Shown here piece by piece: positions 16,766 through 25,509 of a DNA stretch of 38,703 bases. This DNA comes from a virus, in IMG/VR virus record IMGVR_UViG_3300038551_000127, positions 1 through 38,703 of that record. One strand, written 5' to 3'. The notes beneath the pieces were generated by a model. That model was not told the origin of the DNA. It made no database searches and was given only the letters and a program-made list of their open reading frames with translations. Positions within the stretch are counted from its first letter, which is position 1; every line of letters starts with the position of its first letter. The position numbers and the translations under genes are program-made.

Positions 16766-17221
16766 ATGGACTTATTAAGAAAACAAGATTTAAGTATATT
16801 TTATTGGTTAAAAAGTTTATTTACACCATATAGTTTTGTAACTATAGACGATGGATTTCCTGATAAAGAACTGGAAAATCCCGTAGTAACAGTTGAGTCT
16901 ATGGATTTTGATGAGGTTGATTTTGAATTGGGAAGTAGAATAGGTCAAATAAGAAGGCCCTGGTCAATAGATATTTTTGCTTTGAATAAAGCACAGCGGG
17001 ATGAGTTTTCCTATCTTATCTTTCAAGCCCTCAGAGATGGAATTCCCGTTTATGACTATGATGAAGGATTTCCACCATCCGTGTCTCCAACGCAGATTGG
17101 CACGTTAGAGACTAGTGATAGAGAGGTCCGAATCATTAGGGTCTTTCCAGATGTCACACAAAAGAAGTTATTTTGGCGCTCTGCGGTCCTATTCTTAACT
17201 AGGTATCAACCGAAGAATTAA
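16766..17221 (+). CDS. Tail terminator / tail completion protein
   Basis: AGAGG precedes the ATG. The 151-residue product has an N-terminal helix (SIFYWLKSLF), the strand ENPVVTVESMDFDEVDFELGS, a conserved RRPWSIDIFALNKAQRDEFSYLI helix (about 67-89), the VYDYDEGFPPSVSPTQIG loop and a closing strand FWRSAVLFLTRYQ. This matches the alpha/beta pattern of terminators that cap the tail tube and join it to the neck. The tail tube gene follows, which supports the call. Confidence 0.65.
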   Translation: MDLLRKQDLSIFYWLKSLFTPYSFVTIDDGFPDKELENPVVTVESMDFDEVDFELGSRIGQIRRPWSIDIFALNKAQRDEFSYLIFQALRDGIPVYDYDEGFPPSVSPTQIGTLETSDREVRIIRVFPDVTQKKLFWRSAVLFLTRYQPKN

Positions 17222-17242
17222 ATTTTTAGGAGGAAATTTTAA

Positions 17243-18433
17243 ATGGCCAAACGAGTTTCAATTCCGTCTAAGCATGTTGAGCTTAAGATCGTCGGCCCTC
17301 GCGATGCTCTAGTTGTTCCACGTGTTCAAAGACTTACGGCAACTGCTGATATTCCTACTACACAAGTAGATGAATTAGGAAATTCTCAGCATGTTGGAAC
17401 ATCAAAAGATACTCCTAATGTTACTTTAACTTTTCAGGCTATGGATGTTGGTCATAAAATTGTTTCAATTTTGACTGGAGTTAGTCCATCAGCTTATCCA
17501 ACAGGGGGAGTTAATTTAACAACAGACTTTAAGACTTTTGATGCGGTTGGATTAATTAGGGATGAGAACGTTGCCGATTATGTTAAGACTATGCACTTGA
17601 GAAAGCTTACATGCCAGTCTCTTGCTCTAAACTCCTCAGTTGACGGAGATTCTACAGAAGAATATACAGCAATTGGAACTTCAAAGCGTTGGTTTACTAA
17701 AGATGTTGTTGTTGAAAAATTCGCTTCTGGTTCCACAGTGTTTATTTTAAGTGAGACTCCTATAGTTTTGAAGGATGGTAATTACGCTCTTTCAGTCATT
17801 CGTGATGGAGTTTATGATACCGAGGTAGTGGGTGCTCCAGCAGCAGGTGAATATAGTATTTCAGGAACAACTTTAACTTTAGGAACAGCAATAGTAAATC
17901 AAGTAATTGTTGTATATCAGGCCGATCCTGCTGGAAATAACTGGGCTGATGTTAGTGATTTAACAATGCCCGCTTCTGTTAGAGGTAGAGACGTTCCTGT
18001 TTTAATCCAGGCCAATAGTATTGAGAGAGTCCAATCATTAACAATCAATGGAGCATTTAATCCAACTGTTGTTAGAGAAATGGGCAATAGAAATATTGTT
18101 GGATATACTTATCCTGTTCCAGAAGTTACAGGAACAGTTACAGTTTTGGATACTGATACAGAGCTTATTAGGTTATTTACTAGTGGAGCTATTTCTGATA
18201 CAGAATTCCAACCTGGACTATGTGCTGCAACAGGAATTTCTTTGATAGTTAAGTTATTTGATCCTGCTGATTGTGTTGAGCCTTATAGAGTTGTTAAGAC
18301 ATTATATCTTGATAAAATCTCTATAACAAGCGATGGATTTACTTCTAACGTAAATGACAATGCACAGCAGACATTTGACTGGAGATCAGAGACAGGAAAT
18401 ATTGTTGTTTACTCTGGTGCAATGCCTGGATAA
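17243..18433 (+). CDS. Major tail tube protein
   Basis: AGGAGG (17228-17233) lies 9 bases before the ATG, as expected for an abundant protein. It follows the tail terminator and precedes a strong transcription terminator and the tail chaperone gene. N-terminal residues (about 10-75) give LTATADIPTTQVDELGN and DTPNVTLTFQAMDVG, a beta pattern typical of tube subunits; the C-terminal part has VLIQANSIERVQSLTINGAF, a TYPVPEVTGTVTVLDTDTELIRLF segment and FDWRSETG. At 396 residues it is larger than many tube proteins, with extra material around 150-235 that may be a surface domain. Confidence 0.8.
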   Translation: MAKRVSIPSKHVELKIVGPRDALVVPRVQRLTATADIPTTQVDELGNSQHVGTSKDTPNVTLTFQAMDVGHKIVSILTGVSPSAYPTGGVNLTTDFKTFDAVGLIRDENVADYVKTMHLRKLTCQSLALNSSVDGDSTEEYTAIGTSKRWFTKDVVVEKFASGSTVFILSETPIVLKDGNYALSVIRDGVYDTEVVGAPAAGEYSISGTTLTLGTAIVNQVIVVYQADPAGNNWADVSDLTMPASVRGRDVPVLIQANSIERVQSLTINGAFNPTVVREMGNRNIVGYTYPVPEVTGTVTVLDTDTELIRLFTSGAISDTEFQPGLCAATGISLIVKLFDPADCVEPYRVVKTLYLDKISITSDGFTSNVNDNAQQTFDWRSETGNIVVYSGAMPG

Positions 18434-18467
18434 AACTGAATAAATTTTGACATTCAGGGAGATTAAT

Positions 18468-18515
18468 AAAGGGGTCATGATACTTAATAAGTTGTCATGA
18501 CCCCTTTTAATTTTT
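18468..18515 (+). terminator. Rho-independent terminator between tail tube and chaperone genes
   Basis: A 13-bp perfect stem (18468-18480 with 18495-18507) with a further ACTT/AAGT stem inside makes a long rod, followed by TTTTAATTTTT (18505-18515). It lies in the only sizeable gap between the tube gene and the chaperone gene. I see no promoter between it and 18532, so some readthrough must occur. It probably reduces the message for chaperone and tape measure relative to tube. Confidence 0.85.
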
Positions 18516-18531
18516 CATAGGAGAGGATAAA

Positions 18532-19299
18532 ATGGAAATCGAAAAGAATGATGTTAATCTTTCCGAGTTATTTAGGTGGAATAAAAAAGTTTCAATTTTA
18601 GGGCCTAATGGAGAAGAATTAGGATATATAATTTACATGAGGTTGGTTGGAGATGCTGACTTAAATAGAGCAAGAGTTTTTGGTTTAAGATCAAGTGCAA
18701 TACTCAGAAAGGAATTAAAAACTCCTGGTACGGATAAATATGAGGCATACATTTCACAGATTAAAGATCAAGAGAAAGATGTCCTTATAAAAGCTATTAT
18801 TCTATTTGAAATTCCAACTCTTTCAGAAGAATCTAGAAGAGAAGTTGATATAAAATTTCCTATGGAACCTTCATCAGATGCTCCTCTAGAAGAACATGAA
18901 AATTATCAAAAAGAGGTAGATGAATTTCCTAAAAAATTTGCAGATGCTTCTGAAAAAATTCTTAGAAAAAAGATTAAACAAGAAGAAAAAAGGCTTGAGC
19001 CTATGGATGAAGCAGCATTAAAACAAGAGTATATAAACTCATTTATAGGTGTTATATGTCAAGAGGAAATGTCAAAGAAATTTTCTGACATGTGTATTTA
19101 TTTAGGAACTTATAAAGATAAAAAATTTAAAAGAAAAGTATTTGAAAGTTTTGATGAATTTGATAATGCTGCTCCAGAGCTAAAAGAACAGCTAAGAAGA
19201 GCATACTCTGAGCTAGAGTTAAGAATGCCAGAACTAAAAAAATCGCAAAGAGCAACGCAGTCTCAACAGCCTGGAGCGTTGCTCAAGGACAATGGGTAA
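18532..19299 (+). CDS. Tail assembly chaperone, short form (gpG-like)
   Basis: An AGGAGAGG site lies just before the ATG. The 255-residue product is charged and largely helical, and it lies between the tail tube and tape measure genes, the universal place for siphovirus tail chaperones. The product is needed for tail assembly but is normally absent from the finished particle. Near its end (codons 236-237) the ribosome meets A AAA AAA followed by a stem-loop, so a fraction of ribosomes continue into the -1 frame to make a longer form. The unshifted C-terminus after that point is short and polar. Confidence 0.8.
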   Translation: MEIEKNDVNLSELFRWNKKVSILGPNGEELGYIIYMRLVGDADLNRARVFGLRSSAILRKELKTPGTDKYEAYISQIKDQEKDVLIKAIILFEIPTLSEESRREVDIKFPMEPSSDAPLEEHENYQKEVDEFPKKFADASEKILRKKIKQEEKRLEPMDEAALKQEYINSFIGVICQEEMSKKFSDMCIYLGTYKDKKFKRKVFESFDEFDNAAPELKEQLRRAYSELELRMPELKKSQRATQSQQPGALLKDNG

Positions 19300-19541
19300 A
19301 GCTTTTTCCTGAGTTTAAAAGCCCATTTGATATGCCTTGGGTATATAGCTTTATAATTAGAAAACGTCAACAAGTAGATTCATTTAATGATATGCCAAAA
19401 GAAAAAAGACCTCCAGAAAGACTTATTTGGCACGGAACTTCCGATGATCTTGAAAAATGGATCGAAACTGTTTATCCATCAAAAGGAAAAATGAAAGAAG
19501 ATGGAATTAATATAGTTATTAAAGATGATGAAATAGGATAA
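18532..19541 (+). CDS. Tail assembly chaperone, frameshifted long form (gpGT-like)
   Basis: Reading 18532-19242 and then, after a -1 slip, 19242-19541 gives a 336-residue fusion. The -1 frame is open from 19212 to the TAA at 19539-19541 and begins IAKSNAVSTAWSVAQGQW, then VKLFPEFKSPFDMPWVYSF. This reads as a good protein, and no stop interrupts it. The ATG at 19332 in this frame has no ribosome site, so the 69-codon open frame there is almost surely the 'T' extension, not a separate gene. In lambda and relatives the long form links the chaperone to the tape measure; the same role is expected here. Confidence 0.78.
19236..19284 (+). promoter_or_regulatory. -1 programmed ribosomal frameshift signal
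   Basis: The slippery heptamer A AAA AAA occupies 19236-19242, in the correct phase for the chaperone frame (CTA AAA AAA). After a 7-base spacer, a perfect 9-bp stem forms between 19250-19258 and 19276-19284 with a 17-base loop. Heptamer, spacer length and stem all match established bacterial and phage -1 sites, and a protein-like -1 frame follows. Confidence 0.85.
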
Positions 19542-19542
19542 T

Positions 19543-22500
19543 ATGCCAAATCTCTCACAAGTCTCAACAGACCTTAATGTAATAGAAAAGAGTATTAGAC
19601 AAATTGCTACTACTCTTGGTACGCTTAGTAGAGAAAATGTTGATAAACTCTCAACTATTGTTACTAGGCTATATAATATTGGAAGAGGTCAATATGTTAG
19701 GGGAAGTACTCAAACCCTTATAGCTGATTGGCAAGCTGTTAGAGCTGAATTAAATGCTAATGCCGAAATAGCTATAAGATTTGAACAAGCTTTAAGAAGA
19801 ATAGCTAATGCTGGATTAGCAGCAGGAAGATTTGCTGGGGGAGGTAGATTTGTTCCTGGAGGAGGAATTACTGGAGGAGGACTTCAGGCTCCTATAGGAA
19901 TATTGCCTGCTGATTATACTCAAGTAATGCGTAGATTGGCTGCACAGGGAATAGCCGACCCTTACCATGCTTTAAGACAAAGAGTTCCTGGTGTTTATCC
20001 TTATATACAAGGACAAGGAGATGTGGGGCTAGCTGGAAGAATTTCTGCTCGTAGAAGAGAGGTTGAAGCCTTTAATGTAACAAGAGCTACAGCAGAACAG
20101 TGGGAACTTGAAAGAAGAATATCACAAGAAGATGCTACTCAAGTTGCTCAAATGCAACAGCAACTTAATATTGCAGAAAGACTCCTTGGAAGAACTCAGG
20201 AACAGGTTGGTGTCTTAAGAATGGGACCAGGGTTGGCTGATAGAGGTCCTGCTGGACCCGTATTGACTGACGCTCAAAGACAAAGATTAGCATTATTAGA
20301 GGCTCAGAGGGAAATATTAAGACAACCATCCCTGGCAGCTGGTGCGGGTATTCCAGGAGGTGCTGTGGCTGCTGAGGCCGCTGCTGAAAGAATGAGGGCC
20401 TTGAATTTTGAATTTGGTGATTTACAAAGAACTTCTGTTGAAGCCTCTAGACAGATAACTAAATGGACATTTTCTGCGAGAGATGCTAACGGAGTAATCA
20501 GACAAGCAACAGTTGTTACCGATAAATTTGGAAATGTTCTTCAAGATATGGGAACCAGATTTAGAGGCTTTTGGTCAATGGTTTCCAGAGATATTACTAA
20601 AGTAGCAGAATGGGCTATAGCTGCCGGGGTTATTTATGGTGGTCTTAGAAAGATAAATGAACTTATTAGAGAATCAATTGAAATACAAACTCGTTTAGCC
20701 GATGTTCAAATAGCTCTTGGAACCACAACTGAGCGTTTAGGAGCTGTTTTTGACAATGCTGCCGTAGTTGCTAGAGGATTTGGTACTGATGTTGCCGGAG
20801 TTATTGATGGATATCTACTAGCTTATCGTGCAGCTGGTCAATATACAAATGAAACAGAAAGATCAACCGTAGCTACACAATTATTAAGAGATTCCATGTT
20901 ACTAGCTACTCTTTCAGGGATGGATCAGGCCATAGCGCTTGATACACTAACTGCCGCTTTAAGACAGACTGGAAGAGAGCTTACAGATAGTGCTGATCTT
21001 CTTGATAAATGGGTAGCTGTGACTAGATATGCTAATGTTGATCTTAGAACTTTAGCTACAACTTTTGCTATAACTGGCGCTGCTGCTGAGGGTGTTGGTG
21101 CTGATGCCGATAGGCTAAATGCTATTATTGGTGCTTTTGCTGAGGCAGCTCAAACATCTTCAGAAGAGACTGCCAATGCTATTAGAGGGTTTATTGCAGG
21201 ATTCCAAAGTGAACAGGCACAAGAAAGATTGGCAAGCTTTGGAATTTCAGTTAGAACTACTAGTGGAGAACTAAGAGATTTTGTTGATGTTATGGATGAT
21301 ATAGCATCAAGAGCCGCCCAAGGAATTATTTCTGAACAGCAATTATCTGAAATTGCTAATATAATTGGTGGTGGATGGAGACGTGGAGCACAGGTTATGA
21401 CCATGCTCCAAAACTGGACAAGATTCACAGATATCTATAACATAAGTGTAAATGCTAGTGGAGAAGCTCAACAAGCTCTATCTATCAGACTTCAAACTAC
21501 ACAAGTGGCATTAACTAATTTAGGAAATGCTTTTTCTCAATTAGCAAGAGCTTTAGGTAGTGAAGGAGGATTCCTAGATTTAATCACAAAGGGTGCTCAG
21601 ACTTTAACTAAAGTTGTGGATGCTATAACTAGATTAGTTCAAATATTGGGAAGATCGTTACCTGTAATAATGGCTTTTGGATTAGCTTGGAAATTCGCCG
21701 GAAGTAATATGGTGGCTGCAAGTTTAGCTAATTTAGGAGGATTTGGATTAATTCCAGGAATTCCTATAGGAGCACAGTTTGGTGGTGCTTTAATGAGAGG
21801 CGGGGGAGCACTTCTTGGGGGATTTAGGAATCTTTCTGGAAGAATTCCTCAAGGATATACAGCTTTAGGAGGTTTAGGAAGAATAGCTGGAGGAGCCGGT
21901 CTTGGAGCATTGTCAGCAATTCTTTCCGGTGATGTTGGGAAAGCTTTAGAAGGAGATACGACATCTCTGGCAAGAAGTGGCGTTACAATTGCTACATCAA
22001 TTCTTAGTACACTAGTTACAGGAAATCCTATAATTGGTGCTGCTATCGGTACAGCCATTTCTCAATTCTTTATTAGAGATGTTGGCGAGCATATCGGAGA
22101 GCTTGGAAATATTCTTGCTATGGAGTTTAGTAGACAATTAGAAGAAGTTCCAGAAAATACTCCTCAAGCTGTAGAAAGTCAAGGAAGAGCTTTATTAGAG
22201 AGGGCACTTCCAGGGCTATCTTTAACTGCTTTAGGATTTTTTGAAAATAGATCTAGAAGGGAATATGAAAGAATATATGGTATAGCTCCTGGAACTGCTA
22301 CAGCAGAACAAGCGCAAAATTTACAGACTCTCACAATGCTTGAAATATTGGCAGGAAGAGCGCCAACAGCACAAGGAATTCTTCCAGGTCTTGGTGTAGA
22401 ACTTCTCTTAGCAAACGCTAATGATGATCTTAGACGATCTGCTGAAGAACTATTAAATGCAGCTTATGCACTTGAAAGTGCTGCACAAGAACAAGAGGGG

Positions 22501-24159
22501 GCTTTCTTACCAGGAACTCCTGCCAATCAGGCATTATTAGCCGCTGGAGGTATGGCAGGAATCGCAAGAGAAAGGCTTACAAGAGAACAACAAGAAAGAT
22601 ATGAAAACTTTTCTAGAGGATTAATTACAGGGACAGAGTATGATCAGTTTTCAAGAGGAATTGAAAATGCAATCGTTCAAGTAAATACTCTTTATGCAGC
22701 ATTGGGAGATACGGCCTCAGCAGTTTTAGGAGTTCAAAATGCCGAGGATGCTTACAGAGAGCTGGCAGACTTAGTAGCAGAATATTCTCCAGAACAAGCA
22801 CAATTATTGCAAACTGCTGCAAATGAAGTTTTAAGATATATGAATGCTGTGGCTAGTGATGCCTCAGTCGAAAATATAAACGCTTTGGCTAGAGCACAAG
22901 AATATTATAATCAACAGTTATTAGGAACACAACAGGCTATTCAATATCAGCAAGCTGTTGTTCCAGAAACAATTTTAATGGCACCAGCCACAGCAGGACA
23001 GGCACAGCAAGTTCTAGCTAGAGCACGTCAAATAAGTGAGGCTATGATTGAGGGAACAACAGGAGGCGATCCTATCCTTCGACAAAGAATGCTAGATAGC
23101 ATAGAGGAATTCGCTGTCCTTAGTGGAGAAACTTTTGCCAGAGTATTCCCTGAAACTATAAAAGATATACTTCCTGAAGCATTTAATCAAGCTCTTGAAG
23201 AAATGGGATTAGATTTTGAGGGAGGTCAAATTAGGTGGGATATTCAGACTACTGATCTTCCAATCTCACAACTACCTTCTCAGCAAATGCTTACAGCTAT
23301 GGGAGCTTGGTTAGAAAGACAGTTCCCAGGATATCAAGCTGCAAATGACCCTATGGGACTTATTTCAACAGTAGATCATCAGACTAAAGTTTATCATGGT
23401 GATAGCCTTGCTTTACAACTTTTACTACAAGATATAAAGAATCTTCAAGAAGAACAGCTTGAGGGAGTATTTAATCTTCCTGCTGACATGGCCGCTTTAA
23501 TTCCTATGACCGGAAAACTATACTTCTCAACATCACCTATTAATCAAGGAGGGGCTGGGCTGTTTGCTGATTGGGCTAATATCTTGAATGAACCTGCTTT
23601 TGAATTGAAAGCAGCAGGTACAGGACTTTTAGCCGCTGGCGTAGCTTTAGGTATTGCTGCAACGGGATTAGACCTAGCTGCCAAGGCAGCAGGTGTAGGA
23701 TTTTTGGCCGCTGGAGCAATTGGAGCAACTTTGGGTGTCGCAGGCTCATTTACAGAGGACAGATCTGCAAAACGGGCACCTACAATCTATGATAAAACTC
23801 CTTTTGGAACTAAGACTACAACTGTAGAAGAATTTTCAGAAGGTTTGGCAGCAGGTATTGAGGATGCAATTCTTGGCCCATTTATGGATCTTGGAGGTTT
23901 AATAGATAGTATTATTAATAGCCTAATAGGAGGCGGAGGAACTCCTCTTGGTAAACCATCTGGACCAGCATCAATTCTCCCATTCTCAGAAATGATGCCT
24001 GATAGTATTCCTATTACTACTAAAATAACTCTTGAAAATCAAAATATCGTAATGATTGATGGTCAGAAGATTTTAGATCAGCTTATGAAGAAAGAACAAG
24101 TTGATTTTAGAAGAGCAAAGAGAATGAGTGGAACAGTTGCTTATGAGGTAACTAGCTAA
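19543..24159 (+). CDS. Tape measure protein
   Basis: This is the longest gene of the window (1538 residues), directly after the tail chaperones. It scaffolds tail assembly and sets tail length; at about 0.15 nm per residue the tail would be roughly 230 nm. The region from about 350 to 620 matches the TP901-type core (AEWAIAAGVIYGGLRKINELI; LLATLSGMDQAIALDTLTAALRQTG; ATTFAITGAAAEGVGADADRLN, each part of that core). Hydrophobic stretches at about 700-735 and 1357-1403 may insert into membrane during DNA delivery. Much of the rest is Ala/Gln/Glu-rich helix. No lysozyme or peptidase domain is recognisable. The start has only a weak ribosome site and may be coupled to the chaperone stop one base upstream. 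Confidence 0.93.
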   Translation: MPNLSQVSTDLNVIEKSIRQIATTLGTLSRENVDKLSTIVTRLYNIGRGQYVRGSTQTLIADWQAVRAELNANAEIAIRFEQALRRIANAGLAAGRFAGGGRFVPGGGITGGGLQAPIGILPADYTQVMRRLAAQGIADPYHALRQRVPGVYPYIQGQGDVGLAGRISARRREVEAFNVTRATAEQWELERRISQEDATQVAQMQQQLNIAERLLGRTQEQVGVLRMGPGLADRGPAGPVLTDAQRQRLALLEAQREILRQPSLAAGAGIPGGAVAAEAAAERMRALNFEFGDLQRTSVEASRQITKWTFSARDANGVIRQATVVTDKFGNVLQDMGTRFRGFWSMVSRDITKVAEWAIAAGVIYGGLRKINELIRESIEIQTRLADVQIALGTTTERLGAVFDNAAVVARGFGTDVAGVIDGYLLAYRAAGQYTNETERSTVATQLLRDSMLLATLSGMDQAIALDTLTAALRQTGRELTDSADLLDKWVAVTRYANVDLRTLATTFAITGAAAEGVGADADRLNAIIGAFAEAAQTSSEETANAIRGFIAGFQSEQAQERLASFGISVRTTSGELRDFVDVMDDIASRAAQGIISEQQLSEIANIIGGGWRRGAQVMTMLQNWTRFTDIYNISVNASGEAQQALSIRLQTTQVALTNLGNAFSQLARALGSEGGFLDLITKGAQTLTKVVDAITRLVQILGRSLPVIMAFGLAWKFAGSNMVAASLANLGGFGLIPGIPIGAQFGGALMRGGGALLGGFRNLSGRIPQGYTALGGLGRIAGGAGLGALSAILSGDVGKALEGDTTSLARSGVTIATSILSTLVTGNPIIGAAIGTAISQFFIRDVGEHIGELGNILAMEFSRQLEEVPENTPQAVESQGRALLERALPGLSLTALGFFENRSRREYERIYGIAPGTATAEQAQNLQTLTMLEILAGRAPTAQGILPGLGVELLLANANDDLRRSAEELLNAAYALESAAQEQEGAFLPGTPANQALLAAGGMAGIARERLTREQQERYENFSRGLITGTEYDQFSRGIENAIVQVNTLYAALGDTASAVLGVQNAEDAYRELADLVAEYSPEQAQLLQTAANEVLRYMNAVASDASVENINALARAQEYYNQQLLGTQQAIQYQQAVVPETILMAPATAGQAQQVLARARQISEAMIEGTTGGDPILRQRMLDSIEEFAVLSGETFARVFPETIKDILPEAFNQALEEMGLDFEGGQIRWDIQTTDLPISQLPSQQMLTAMGAWLERQFPGYQAANDPMGLISTVDHQTKVYHGDSLALQLLLQDIKNLQEEQLEGVFNLPADMAALIPMTGKLYFSTSPINQGGAGLFADWANILNEPAFELKAAGTGLLAAGVALGIAATGLDLAAKAAGVGFLAAGAIGATLGVAGSFTEDRSAKRAPTIYDKTPFGTKTTTVEEFSEGLAAGIEDAILGPFMDLGGLIDSIINSLIGGGGTPLGKPSGPASILPFSEMMPDSIPITTKITLENQNIVMIDGQKILDQLMKKEQVDFRRAKRMSGTVAYEVTS

Positions 24160-24515
24160 TGGCATCTATTTGGAAATTAAATGGCATTGATATTTATGTA
24201 GATGTTTTTGGAGATTCTAAAGATCCTACTATTGCTGAACTTAATCCTATTAATTCTATCCAATCTGTATATCACTGGATAACTACTCCAGATAAAACTA
24301 TAGAAATTCAAGGTACAGTTGTTGGAACTGGATACAAACAATTAATTGAAAATACTGTTGCATCAGTAGTTACATTAACTACTGATTTAGGAGATGTAAC
24401 TGTGTTAATCAAAAATATTAAATCTGATCGTCAATTAGTAAGCTGTCAATATGTAGATCTTAGTCAACCTACCACATCCCCTGTTTATAGAGTTACAATT
24501 ACTATGAGGACATAA
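24159..24515 (+). CDS. Small tail-tip (baseplate) protein
   Basis: This 118-residue, beta-rich protein starts in a TAATG junction with the tape measure gene. The pattern WKLNGIDIYVDVFGD...YHWITTPDKTIEIQGTVVG, then VTVLIKNIK and VYRVTITMRT, suggests one small beta-barrel, of the kind that forms rings at the tip of the tube. Gene order (tape measure, then this, then hub proteins) supports a tail-tip role, perhaps in place of a full distal tail protein. No enzyme motif. Confidence 0.6.
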   Translation: MASIWKLNGIDIYVDVFGDSKDPTIAELNPINSIQSVYHWITTPDKTIEIQGTVVGTGYKQLIENTVASVVTLTTDLGDVTVLIKNIKSDRQLVSCQYVDLSQPTTSPVYRVTITMRT

Positions 24516-25499
24516 ATGGTTGGTACTCCAAAAATTCTATATCACAATATTCCTAATTGTACTAATGTAATTTCGGCTAGAGTAACTGAAGCATATAATG
24601 CTGCTCTGTCTCAGGCACAAATTGTATGTTATAGTACAACTCTTGAGTTAGGTGATAGTATTAGCTTTAATTTAGGTTATGAAGGAGATCATGGAAAAGC
24701 TTTTCAAGGATATGTAAGAAGAATAGAGATTGGACTTCCAGAAGCATTAACTACAATTATTTGTGAGGATGAACTTAGCAAAGCTGTTGATTTTTACATG
24801 GCGTCTGATGATCCAGATCATCCTTTTGAAAGATCAAATATTCAGACAGAGGATTTAATTAGGGATATTCTTGCAGAAGCTCAGATTTCTTCATTTGCAT
24901 ATAGTATTCCACTCTCAGTTACTTGGGGAACTCATGGAACCAGTGTGAAATTTAATTTATTAAGTGCATATCAAGCTTGTAAAACTATTTCAGATGCTCT
25001 AGCTTGGCATATATATTGTGATAGAAATGGAACCGTCCATCTTACTGATGACCATCCATATAAAGAAATTGGAGAAATAATAACCCCAGATTTTACTTGG
25101 GATGATTCTACTCAGAATATATTAATGCTTACTTATGCAAAATCAGCAGAAGAATTGAGAAATAGGGTTGTTGTCTATGGAATAGAAAACATATCGGCGT
25201 CTGCCTCAGCCTCAAGCCCCTATTTACCTTCGGGCTTTTATAAAACTGCCGTAGTTGCTACACCAATTATAACGAATCATGGGCAAGCCCAGCAGATTGC
25301 TGATTTAAACTTAGCAAGATTTAACCGACTGACTGAATCATTAAATCTTCAAGTGGAAGGAAACTATAGAATAACTCCAAGACTTTGGGCTGATATAACA
25401 AATAGTTATTTGGGAATCAGCGGAGATTGGTTTATTTATCAGGTTGAACATTCATTTGATAGCTCTGGTTATGTTTGTAATATAACAGCTACAAGGTAA
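24516..25499 (+). CDS. Baseplate hub protein (gpD-like)
   Basis: The 327-residue product follows the small tip protein directly. Its layout is that of a gpD-type hub. The N-terminal barrel (LELGDSISFNLGYEGDHGKAFQGYVRRIEIG) is followed by an insert with LIRDILAEAQISSF, a central barrel around KTISDALAWHIYCDRNGTVHL (about 150-170) and a C-terminal part with GQAQQIADLNLARFNRL and ADITN...GDWFIYQVEHSFD. The phrase 'A-x-x-L-A...G-x-V' plus the final 'VEHSFD' strand is typical of late-control protein D relatives. The hub closes the tail tube. Confidence 0.72.
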   Translation: MVGTPKILYHNIPNCTNVISARVTEAYNAALSQAQIVCYSTTLELGDSISFNLGYEGDHGKAFQGYVRRIEIGLPEALTTIICEDELSKAVDFYMASDDPDHPFERSNIQTEDLIRDILAEAQISSFAYSIPLSVTWGTHGTSVKFNLLSAYQACKTISDALAWHIYCDRNGTVHLTDDHPYKEIGEIITPDFTWDDSTQNILMLTYAKSAEELRNRVVVYGIENISASASASSPYLPSGFYKTAVVATPIITNHGQAQQIADLNLARFNRLTESLNLQVEGNYRITPRLWADITNSYLGISGDWFIYQVEHSFDSSGYVCNITATR

Positions 25500-25509
25500 G
25501 GATAAAATT

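Noticed and set aside
19332-19541. Independent 69-residue gene.
   Set aside because: No ribosome site, and the frame continues upstream to the slippery heptamer; best explained as the frameshift extension.
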